40,406 nt of DNA from a virus: IMG/VR virus record IMGVR_UViG_3300037296_000136, positions 1 to 40,406 of that record. One strand, given 5' to 3'. Shown piece after piece: positions 1 through 6,633 of this stretch. Both the position numbers and the translations under genes were made by a program. The notes under the pieces were generated by a model. That model was given only the letters and a program-made list of their open reading frames with translations, did not search any database and was not told the DNA's origin. Each line of letters begins with the position of its first letter. The first letter of the stretch is position 1.

Positions 1-294
1 AACAATAAAAGCTATATAAATAAGGGATTTCAGGGCTAATTAATGTTGGCGGCCGCTAATGTTGGCGCGAACGGCCTTTTTGCAGTAAAATCAACAACTT
101 ATATTGTTGGCCACTTTGGCCCTTTTCAAGGGACTGCTAACATTAGCCATTGGGCCATGTCGCCGCCCTGTTGGTGGAAGAACGACACAGAAACGACACA
201 GGAAACAGGGGGAGTTTTTACAATCGAATGGAAGCGCAGAAGGAGGGCGCGGACAATTCCTTTGCATATGATCGGGAAAGAAAGAGAGACACAA
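1..294. other. repeat-rich leader upstream of terS
   Basis: No convincing gene is seen before the terminase start. The stretch holds short repeats: TAATGTTGGC at 41-50 and 57-66 (16 bp apart), and an inverted near-copy GCTAACATTAGC at 136-147. It also has a CAACAA/TTGTTG hairpin near 91-108, a CCCTT/AAGGG hairpin near 120-132, and two 11-bp direct repeats ACGACACAG(A/G)A at 182-192 and 193-203. If the molecule is circular, this lies between the leftward sigma gene ending the window and rightward terS. It could therefore hold divergent promoters and operators, or the packaging recognition site, which in many headful phages lies in or near terS. The function is inferred; only the repeats are seen. 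Confidence 0.5.
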
Positions 295-798
295 ATGGAA
301 GACGTAAACGACACGCAGAAGACGGGCACAGAAACGGCGGGAGTTTTACCGGCGATAGTTCTGGATGGGCTGACTGACAAACAAGGGGCTTTCGTTGTCA
401 ACTATTTGACCGGGACGAGGGACTTAGCGGAGGCAGCGACGCTAGCGGGTTACGTGGATGGGGTGGCAGCCGCTCGTAGGCTGATGGACCTCCCAAAAGT
501 GCGCGCTGCTATGCATACAACGACGGCAAACAAGCTCACAGCCTACGGAGATGAGGCAATCGAGGTCCTGAGGTTGCTCATGTATAGCAAAGACGAGAAG
601 ATCGCACTTGGAGCCGCCAAAAGCATATCAGACAAAGCCGGTCACAGCGCAGTTTCACACTCTTCGATCACCGGAAAGACCAACGGCGAGCCTGACACGG
701 CGGAAGACATTCGTGCAATGTTGCAGGAAATCCAGCGATTTAATCAGGCGACGACGATCAACGGGACAGCCGTCACAGTAGAGCAAGGCAAGCCCTGA
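295..798 (+). CDS. terS: Terminase small subunit
   Basis: The product is a DNA-recognition subunit that would bind the packaging start site and bring in the large terminase. Residues about 24-70 carry the typical small-terminase helix-turn-helix pattern: LTDKQGAFVVNYL, then AATLAGY, then a leucine/lysine segment ending PKVRAAM. This is the layout of Terminase_2-type proteins, in which an LTxKQxxFV opening is followed by AxxAGY. The length of 167 residues is normal for the family. The frame is open back to base 43, but I place the start at 295 because a purine-rich GAGAG lies just upstream and the family match begins soon after; an ATG at 268 is the alternative. Unusually, the large subunit gene is 5.8 kb downstream. 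Family call good, exact start uncertain. Confidence 0.8.
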   Translation: MEDVNDTQKTGTETAGVLPAIVLDGLTDKQGAFVVNYLTGTRDLAEAATLAGYVDGVAAARRLMDLPKVRAAMHTTTANKLTAYGDEAIEVLRLLMYSKDEKIALGAAKSISDKAGHSAVSHSSITGKTNGEPDTAEDIRAMLQEIQRFNQATTINGTAVTVEQGKP

Positions 799-1050
799 AC
801 AATGTTTCACGGGAGGGGTATAATGATCCAACGCAAATGCAATGGACCAAAATCGCTGGATCATACGCCATTGAGAGGGAAAAAGGACACGCACAGGCAC
901 CCCCTACGGGCCACCTGGGGGGCACCCCACCCCCCACCATACCCTGGCGTTCTTCGCCCCTAGTGTATTCGGCCGTCCGCATAAAATTTTAAATTTTTGG
1001 AATTTCCGGACGCATCCATCTCCTGATCAGTCACAAAGGAGATCGACTAC
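799..1050 (+). promoter_or_regulatory. Intergenic regulatory region with inverted repeats
   Basis: This gap holds no gene. It contains an imperfect inverted repeat, ATGATCCAACG against CGCTGGATCAT, around 822-866. Next comes a C-rich stretch at 899-944. An AT-rich segment at 980-1006 is then bracketed by CGTCCG (974-979) and CGGACG (1007-1012). The AT-rich core between matching arms looks like an operator or promoter for the gene at 1051, but no clear -35/-10 pair can be assigned. A strong ribosome binding site, AAGGAG, lies at about 1037-1042. Confidence 0.4.
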
Positions 1051-1491
1051 ATGAGCAAGCAAACCGCCATGCCCCGCCTTCCCCACTTCCCTTCTGATTG
1101 GAACGTGCGCATCCTGGAAAACATGGAGGGAGCTCACATCCGCCTGTGCGTAGACCTTGCTGTCTCTGTCGTTCTGACGGACGATAGCGAAGGAAACGCC
1201 GTATGGGTTGTAGAGTCGATCGGCAACACCCAGCTTTCCTGGCAGCCTGGTGCTACTGTTATTCCGAACAATCAAGATTCAGTCCCGGCTCTCGTTGCGG
1301 CCGTTGCGTGTAGACTGCCTACTTCATATCGTCCCCGCGATACCGAGTTCTACGCCTGGATGACCGAGAATGGTATTACCGGCGATGACCGTAAGTCACT
1401 GATTGGCAAGTATCGCAACGCCAAGACCTATGGTGACGAAGCTGGTCTCATCCGTTTCGCTTCAACTATTCGAGATGTTATTTCAAAATAA
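1051..1491 (+). CDS. Hypothetical protein, paralogue of the 2119-2724 product
   Basis: I do not recognise a family. The 146-residue product has an N-terminal domain (about residues 9-55) that aligns by eye with the protein at 2119-2724. Both have a P-x-F-P-x-D-W opening, then V-x-I, a charged or small segment, and a hydrophobic strand preceding a V-W or Y-W pair. A second matching block near residues 110-146 pairs a GxxRKxLxxxxxN-type helix with its counterpart in the paralogue. The two genes also share similar leaders (CAGTCACAAAGGAG here, CAGTTACAAAAGGA there). It sits between terS and two tRNA-type genes in an accessory island. It shows no signal peptide or membrane segment. Gene reality is well supported by the ribosome binding site; function is unknown. 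Confidence 0.75.
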   Translation: MSKQTAMPRLPHFPSDWNVRILENMEGAHIRLCVDLAVSVVLTDDSEGNAVWVVESIGNTQLSWQPGATVIPNNQDSVPALVAAVACRLPTSYRPRDTEFYAWMTENGITGDDRKSLIGKYRNAKTYGDEAGLIRFASTIRDVISK

Positions 1492-1543
1492 CTCTCTTTT
1501 CCGTTTCTGTCTTTCTGAAACGTTACCATATAATTCATACGAT

Positions 1544-1617
1544 ACGATTGTAGCTCAGTTGGATAGAGTGCCGGACTGAAACGCCGGAGGTCGCTGGTTC
1601 AAGTCCAGCCAATCGTA
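1544..1617 (+). tRNA. tRNA-Phe (GAA)
   Basis: A full cloverleaf can be drawn by hand. The acceptor stem ACGATTG pairs with CAATCGT. The D arm is GCTC/GAGT. The anticodon loop CTGAAAC carries GAA after T33, the T arm is GCTGG/CCAGC around TTCAAGT, and the discriminator is A. Position 31-39 is an A-G mismatch at the base of the anticodon loop. CCA is not encoded. The anticodon identifies phenylalanine. It is followed eight bases later by a second tRNA-like gene. Confidence 0.85.
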
Positions 1618-1625
1618 TTAAGGGT

Positions 1626-1721
1626 GGGGTGTTAGCTCAACAGGCAGAGCGCGCAGTAAAGACTTGCCGGTAGGTCTTTACATGTAGGGGGCATACGGTT
1701 CAAGTCCGATACACCCCGCCA
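1626..1721 (+). tRNA. Aberrant tRNA-like gene, isotype undetermined
   Basis: The acceptor stem GGGGTGT/ACACCCC, G73 and an encoded CCA are intact. The D arm GCTC-AACAGGCA-GAGC and the T loop TTCAAGT are also intact. The T stem pairs perfectly only if one A is bulged (AT-A-CGG with CCGAT). The anticodon region is abnormal. Instead of a 5-bp stem with a 7-nt loop there is an 8-bp hairpin, GTAAAGAC/GTCTTTAC, with a 10-nt loop. No arrangement gives T33 plus a triplet in a 7-nt loop. The gene is about 20 nt longer than a class I tRNA. It may be a degenerate tRNA, a tRNA mimic, or a tRNA carrying an insertion in the anticodon arm. Confidence 0.55.
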
Positions 1722-1790
1722 CTTTCTTCATATATTTCCTTCTGTTATGGCGTTTTACGCAAATATAATATGTATCAAAAGGAGACGATT

Positions 1791-2054
1791 ATGACCGACA
1801 ACACAACCGAATGCTACAAAATATCCATCCCTTGGTATATGCACGCCGCGCCATATACGGCTATAATCGCGATAATAAACGCGTTCCTGCAACTCTCAGG
1901 TCTGTATAGCTTTATGTTTGGCTTTTACGGAGACATATTAGGATTGGCCATCGGCATTTCTCTGATATATCCTATAACTCAAACGTTCCTGTTCTCGTAT
2001 CGCATGAAGCGCATAATACGGAATGGCCCGACGGGCTACCTTGAAATAAATTAA
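1791..2054 (+). CDS. Small two-helix membrane protein
   Basis: The 87-residue product has two hydrophobic stretches, about residues 20-43 (AAPYTAIIAIINAFLQLSGL) and about 47-70 (the GFYGDILGLAIGISLIYPI region). A basic tail, RMKRIIRN, follows and suggests the C-terminus is cytoplasmic. The frame opens earlier at 1770, but the ATG at 1791 follows AAGGAG at good spacing, so I use it. It lies between the tRNA-like gene and the second paralogue in the accessory island. No family is recognised. A role at the host membrane, for example superinfection exclusion, would fit its position and size but is only a guess. Confidence 0.65.
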   Translation: MTDNTTECYKISIPWYMHAAPYTAIIAIINAFLQLSGLYSFMFGFYGDILGLAIGISLIYPITQTFLFSYRMKRIIRNGPTGYLEIN

Positions 2055-2118
2055 CAAATCTATTTCTGTCTGTCTTTCAACGCACCCAAGTCCTTTTCAG
2101 TTACAAAAGGATACAGCA

Positions 2119-2724
2119 ATGAAAACGACGTCTTACCAAATCCCTTCCTTCCCCGCTGATTGGACCGTCTCCATTCGTAGCTCAATGGGCAGCGCGCCAG
2201 TGCGACTGTGGGTCGAGGATATCTCCGTTATCCTGATGGATAGCGGTATCTCCTGCTACTGGTCCATTCTGGATGACGAAGGAAGAGAGCGGAAATTCTA
2301 CTTCAACGAGCACGAGAAGTTGGTCGAGGTCCTCTCCGAAATCGTCAAGGAAAAAGAACGTGCCAACGAAGAGGCACCGCGAAACACCGGCGAAGACTGG
2401 GATGAGGTAGGCTTCCTGGACGCGAACGAGCTGCAAGGCCCTGAGCGCAAGCGTCTGATGGATCAGTTCAAGAATCTGCGTAAGCACGAGGACAACCGCG
2501 CTTTCTTTCATCTACTGCAAGCCTGCATGGATGAGGGCATGATGATGGCATACGACGTGATCGAAGATATGGCCGACAACATTGTTGAGCTGGAAACCGA
2601 GAACGACAAGTTGAAGACGCAGTGCGCTGCGGCTCAGATCAATGACAAGACCCTTCGTATGATGATGATGTCGCCGTATCCTGGCAATGGCCTGGGCGAA
2701 CAGCTCGCGCGGTGGAAGATCTAA
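2119..2724 (+). CDS. Hypothetical protein, longer paralogue of the 1051-1491 product
   Basis: The 201-residue product shares its N-terminal domain with the protein at 1051-1491 (F-P-x-D-W, V-x-I, V-R-L-W, then a Y-W pair). It also shares a later helix, GPERKRLMDQFKNLRKHED, matching GDDRKSLIGKYRNAKTYGD in the shorter paralogue. It adds a C-terminal extension with a likely coiled coil around residues 148-175 (VELETENDKLKTQ) and a methionine-rich tail. It is acidic overall. The leader, with AAAAGGA upstream of the ATG, resembles that of its paralogue, so gene and leader appear to have been duplicated together. A hairpin terminator follows. Function is unknown. Confidence 0.75.
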   Translation: MKTTSYQIPSFPADWTVSIRSSMGSAPVRLWVEDISVILMDSGISCYWSILDDEGRERKFYFNEHEKLVEVLSEIVKEKERANEEAPRNTGEDWDEVGFLDANELQGPERKRLMDQFKNLRKHEDNRAFFHLLQACMDEGMMMAYDVIEDMADNIVELETENDKLKTQCAAAQINDKTLRMMMMSPYPGNGLGEQLARWKI

Positions 2725-2751
2725 CCACCTTCTATCTTTCTGTCTTTCTTT

Positions 2752-2787
2752 CCCCGGCTTGGTCTCTTCACGGAAGCCCTGCCGGGG
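2752..2787 (+). terminator. Hairpin terminator candidate after the accessory island
   Basis: A 7-bp perfect stem, CCCCGGC (2752-2758) with GCCGGGG (2781-2787), is followed by TTTGTCGTT. The 22-nt loop contains the GGAAGC box of the late-promoter candidate, so the end of one unit and the start of the next overlap. The T-run is short, so termination strength is uncertain. Confidence 0.5.
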
Positions 2788-2802
2788 TTTGTCGTTAAAT
2801 CC
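2772..2802 (+). promoter_or_regulatory. Late promoter-like element, copy 1
   Basis: GGAAGC at 2772-2777, an 18-nt spacer with G at position 14, then TAAATCC at 2796-2802, followed five bases later by AAAAG. It is one of six elements with identical spacing. It lies 29 nt upstream of the tail fibre ATG. I infer a -35/-10 pair for a phage-encoded sigma factor; a structured RNA is the alternative. Confidence 0.6.
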
Positions 2803-2831
2803 CTGTCAAAAGAAAGAAAGACAGGGAACCC

Positions 2832-3788
2832 ATGGCACTGCCTGAGACCTACACGCGAACGACTTCCTTTACCGAAGCTCAGGCCGAAGCTCCTGATGTC
2901 CCTCAGTCCGGTGTTGATCTGGACCGCGAGTTCGACAACGCCGGCTCTATTCTAAACGAGCTACGCTCCAACCTCGCTAAGATCCAACGTGACGACGACA
3001 AGCTGCGCAACGGTGTGGTCCATTTCTATTCTCTCTCCCAAGAGGTTCTGGACTTCATTACCGCCAATGGCGGCTCAGGCGTGTTTGTCCCAGCCGTTGG
3101 GGATGATGGCGAAGCCCTGCCCGATACGGGCTCTGGCGGCTCTACTGGTGGCTCTGGCGCGGTATACTTCCGTCAGCTACTGGATACGCCCAACTCTTTC
3201 ACCGGTGCAGCTGGCAAGATTCTCCGTGTCAATGATTTGGAGACGGGTTTTGTCTATGACGACGAGACCAGTGTCGAGGTCAAGTTCAACGACCTGACGG
3301 ATACACCTGAGATCTCGGAGGCCAACGCTGGCTTGTTCGCACGCTCAAATGGAACGGTCATTGAGTTCGCTGCCCTGCCGATTGATCCCGATGGCGCATA
3401 TGCACGCCTTGATGAGGAAAATGATTGGACCGGCCAGTCACAAAAGAACCTACATCTGAACAACTACTCAGAACAGATCGTGGACCTGGGCACAGCCTCT
3501 GGCACGATTGAGCTGGATGCTCAGGCGGGAAACATGTTCCGGCTCAATGCAAACGGGAACTGCCTGTGGAATATCGTCAATAAAGAAGCAGACAAAGGCT
3601 TCTCATTCACTGTGCGCCTCACAAGCACCGGCACGAACGGTCACACCTGGTTCTCCGGTATCGACTGGGGCGACCATGGCGAGCCAGTGCTGGAAAGCGG
3701 CAAGACCGCGGTCCTGAGCTTTGTCGCGTGGGATGAGGGTTCGGTTGACGGCTTCATTACCCGATACGTAGCACCTGCGGTCGAATGA
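2832..3788 (+). CDS. Tail fibre protein
   Basis: The 318-residue product looks like a host-binding fibre. Its first 75 residues, with an FTEAQAEAP segment and a helical DREFDNAGSILNELRSNLAK stretch, resemble a virion-attachment domain. A glycine-rich linker (GSGGSTGGSG, about residues 98-107) follows, then repeated F-x-D-L-x-D-T-P motifs. The C-terminal 110 residues have the pattern of many phage fibre tips: VDLGTASGTIELD, then FRLNANGNCLWNI, then FSFTVRLTSTGTNGHTW, then VLSFVAWDEG. The ribosome binding site is AGGGAA. It is preceded by a promoter-like element and followed by a larger spike gene with its own element. Family assignment is from overall pattern, not a catalytic motif. Confidence 0.7.
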   Translation: MALPETYTRTTSFTEAQAEAPDVPQSGVDLDREFDNAGSILNELRSNLAKIQRDDDKLRNGVVHFYSLSQEVLDFITANGGSGVFVPAVGDDGEALPDTGSGGSTGGSGAVYFRQLLDTPNSFTGAAGKILRVNDLETGFVYDDETSVEVKFNDLTDTPEISEANAGLFARSNGTVIEFAALPIDPDGAYARLDEENDWTGQSQKNLHLNNYSEQIVDLGTASGTIELDAQAGNMFRLNANGNCLWNIVNKEADKGFSFTVRLTSTGTNGHTWFSGIDWGDHGEPVLESGKTAVLSFVAWDEGSVDGFITRYVAPAVE

Positions 3789-3797
3789 TACAGTAGC
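3784..3797. repeat. Partition-site-like sequence at the fibre gene end
   Basis: AATGATACAGTAGC is the exact reverse complement of the 14 bases at 28664-28677 within the candidate parS repeats. It spans the fibre stop codon. It is immediately followed by a GTAGC/GCTAC palindromic region, GCGTAGC-N7-GCTACGC (3796-3816), which forms a strong hairpin. Binding by the partition protein is a guess based on identity alone. Confidence 0.35.
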
Positions 3798-3805
3798 GTA
3801 GCAAC

Positions 3806-3836
3806 AGAAGCTACGCGCTGGGCTGCGGACAAGTCC
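3806..3836 (+). promoter_or_regulatory. Late promoter-like element, copy 2
   Basis: AGAAGC at 3806-3811 (one change from GGAAGC), an 18-nt spacer with G at position 14, then CAAGTCC at 3830-3836 and AAAA four bases on. The first box straddles the loop and stem of the GCGTAGC/GCTACGC hairpin. It is 24 nt upstream of the ATG of the large tail spike gene. Confidence 0.55.
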
Positions 3837-3860
3837 CGTTAAAACAACGAGAGACGAGTA

Positions 3861-6620
3861 ATGTTCGCACCCGGCCGCACACGATTAGCATCAACCAGTG
3901 ACTATACCGCCTATCCTGATGTCGAGATCATTGATCCCGTTACTCCCGCGCCGCGTCCGGATCTGCCTCCGACTTATTCCGGTCCAAATCAACCTGATGT
4001 GCCCGGTGAAGATGACTGGCGCGAGGACACGCCCGACGAGGACTTGGACCGCGATGACATCGACTCCTCTCAGTCCCACAGCTTGCAGCGCGTGCGCCTA
4101 TTGCGCACCGTCCCTAGTGCCGTCGTCTCCGTTGGGAATGGCGTAGCCGCGCATCGCCCGGTCTTCCAAGGCTCCACGGTCAACTCTGATGATCTGAATT
4201 TCGACAACCGCTGGTTCAACGTTCAGACAACTGGCCTGAACAACCCACGCGAAGTCGCGGTGAAGTCGGATGGCACAGCCTATGTGATCGACGCCGAGGG
4301 ATTGAAGACCTCAACGGATGGATCGACCTTTACAGCTGTCAGCATGGGCAACACCGATCCGGTCCAGCCTATCTCCCTGTCTTTCTTTCTTTCTGAGGGG
4401 GAGGAGTGCCTGGCCGTTCTGACGATCGACAACGTTCTGTATTACTCGGACACTGCACAGGAAGTCTTCACGCGGATTGCGTTGGCTGATGTTGCAGCTG
4501 CATCCTCATTTGACGTGCCGGTTCAAGCTATCTGCGTGCGCGCTCTGGGCGGCGTTCTAGGCGTGCTGGTGAATGATACGACCTCGCACCGGGTTATCTA
4601 CTCGGACGCGCCTGAGGCCCCGGAAAAGTGGGTCTCCGCTGGATTTGGCGACGATGGGTCCAGCGTCCTGCGCGTGATGGGCGGAGATCTAGCTTATGAG
4701 CTGCCCGGCACAGGCGGTGATGCAGCTCTGCTGCCATTCTTCCACGGAGATCTGAGCGCAGCTGACAAAGGCAAGTGGCAGTATGAGCCAGACAGCAATG
4801 CGCACAGCCCTTTGGACCCTGATGGTATTCTCAGTGCGGCTGATCCGGGCTCGCCCTTTGAGGCGCGCAACGGCGCTCCTGTTCCTTATCCGGATTCAAC
4901 AGATGCGGCGCGGGTTGTCGGCTTATTCAGCGCGAAGACAATCGGCGTTCCTGCTAAGGCCGGCATTCGCATGATCAATCAAGACTGGAATGTTGCCGAT
5001 CAGAACTTCTCCATAGCAGATGAAGGGCAGTGGTATGCGACAAATGACAGTGGGACGCTGACAGTTGAAGGCGTGAGCAGTTCAATTATTACCCTTGGCC
5101 GTGATCAAAAGATTGAAGGGACAGAGGTAATTGTGCTTGGAGGTGCGAAGGTCGGAGATCGTCCTGTCTATATCAAATACACGAATATTAGGAACGATTT
5201 TGAAGATCCTGGTGATTATCTCATCATGAGGTCCAACAAAACTTTTAGTTTTATCTCCGATCGCACTGATAGCGACAGCAGTCTCTATGGCATTATAGCG
5301 ATGGATATTTCATTCTTCTACGAGGACAATGATGAGCCAGCCTTGATCTCAGGTTCATTCTATATAAACAATTTGTCCGATTTTTTTCGTGAAGGTTATG
5401 GATTAGAGTGCGCGGATGGTTCTGCAATTCTTCGTGCTGATACTGGTTATACATTGACGCCTGTTCCCGCAGGAATGATGAGCATCATTTCTCATTATCG
5501 TAAAATCAATTCCAATGGTGGCGACAGGGCCGTTTGGATAGACATGGAAAAATCATCCGGTTTCCGGATGCTACTAGATTTGCGGCATGGAACAGTGAAT
5601 TACGGATTTCGCGTGAGTGAAACCAAGGACGCTGTCGCCACTCTGGATATGAACGGGAAAATCTTTCAGGGATATCCGGTATCTGGAAGTGCAAACACCA
5701 GTGTGCCATTAATCAGCAAGCCTGATGATACCGGGGACATAGGACTGCAAGCTGTCACATTGACCTACTATGGCGGGGACAATGCACCACTAACACTTGC
5801 TGAGCGCGTAAACCTTGAAGCCGATAGCACTATCACAATGCCGGTCACGGTTTCACGCACGCAGATTGGCGAGCTTGTGGAGACAAATGACATTCACTCC
5901 ACGCCGGATGCGTTCAGCCAGATATCAGTAAACGCTCCTGTTGGAGCCCTGGATGAATACGGGGACTTTGTTCTCGGCCATTACGCTGAGCTATCGTTGA
6001 ATGGTAGCAGCGGCATCGAGTTCTCTGATGTCTCACTCAGGTATGTTGCTCGCAATGAAACCAAGGCCGCCGGCGATCTCATGGTGGGCGGCGATGGCCT
6101 GACCTTAATCCATTCGTCAGATCTGAAAACGTTCGAACCGATTGAGATCTCTGGCGGCGTATCCGACGCCTCTGTCCTCTTTCTTTCTTTCAACAACGTG
6201 ATGAAGGTTGGACTGAGCAAGGCATCCGAGCGCGACAAGTCCGCGGTATACTACTCGCAAGCTGACGGAGCTTTAAAGGTCTATGACCTGCCGGGTATCC
6301 CATCCTGCATTGGTATCGACCGCGTGGCCGGAGAAGACTTCCTTCGCACAGCAGATCCAGCACAGGCCGTATTCGAGATCAGCCGCACCGATGATCATTC
6401 TGTGGATTTGGGTTTCATTTCACGCGGCACGTTTGAAGTGTTCTTCCCGCAAAAGCCCGTCGAAGTCGAAGTAATCTCAACCTTTGAAGGAACAATCCAG
6501 CAGATCGAGCAAAACGGGGCAGAAGAGTGGGTCATCCGCTTTCTGAACGGGAATAAAAAGCCCCTCGCCCACGCATACAAAAATGGAATTGAGCTGATCG
6601 AATACGTCAGAACGGTATAA
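3861..6620 (+). CDS. Large tail spike / receptor-binding protein
   Basis: The 919-residue product is rich in beta strands. It has a proline- and aspartate-rich N-terminal arm (residues 1-75). This is followed by sialidase/BNR-like propeller motifs such as SDGTAYVIDAEGLKTSTDGS (about 134-153), with a related HSSDLKTFEPI near 750. Residues about 395-640 (bases roughly 5040-5780) are visibly more AT-rich than the flanks and use different codons, as if this central part had been exchanged. It sits between the first fibre and terL and has its own promoter-like leader. A host-binding or surface-polysaccharide-degrading role is likely, but no catalytic residues can be assigned. Confidence 0.65.
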   Translation: MFAPGRTRLASTSDYTAYPDVEIIDPVTPAPRPDLPPTYSGPNQPDVPGEDDWREDTPDEDLDRDDIDSSQSHSLQRVRLLRTVPSAVVSVGNGVAAHRPVFQGSTVNSDDLNFDNRWFNVQTTGLNNPREVAVKSDGTAYVIDAEGLKTSTDGSTFTAVSMGNTDPVQPISLSFFLSEGEECLAVLTIDNVLYYSDTAQEVFTRIALADVAAASSFDVPVQAICVRALGGVLGVLVNDTTSHRVIYSDAPEAPEKWVSAGFGDDGSSVLRVMGGDLAYELPGTGGDAALLPFFHGDLSAADKGKWQYEPDSNAHSPLDPDGILSAADPGSPFEARNGAPVPYPDSTDAARVVGLFSAKTIGVPAKAGIRMINQDWNVADQNFSIADEGQWYATNDSGTLTVEGVSSSIITLGRDQKIEGTEVIVLGGAKVGDRPVYIKYTNIRNDFEDPGDYLIMRSNKTFSFISDRTDSDSSLYGIIAMDISFFYEDNDEPALISGSFYINNLSDFFREGYGLECADGSAILRADTGYTLTPVPAGMMSIISHYRKINSNGGDRAVWIDMEKSSGFRMLLDLRHGTVNYGFRVSETKDAVATLDMNGKIFQGYPVSGSANTSVPLISKPDDTGDIGLQAVTLTYYGGDNAPLTLAERVNLEADSTITMPVTVSRTQIGELVETNDIHSTPDAFSQISVNAPVGALDEYGDFVLGHYAELSLNGSSGIEFSDVSLRYVARNETKAAGDLMVGGDGLTLIHSSDLKTFEPIEISGGVSDASVLFLSFNNVMKVGLSKASERDKSAVYYSQADGALKVYDLPGIPSCIGIDRVAGEDFLRTADPAQAVFEISRTDDHSVDLGFISRGTFEVFFPQKPVEVEVISTFEGTIQQIEQNGAEEWVIRFLNGNKKPLAHAYKNGIELIEYVRTV

Positions 6621-6633
6621 AGAAAGAAATAAA

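Noticed and set aside
1626-1721. Assignment of the second tRNA as tRNA-Gly (GCC)
   Set aside because: A GCC triplet follows T in the loop of the long hairpin, but the loop is ten bases and the stem eight, so a normal anticodon arm cannot be drawn.
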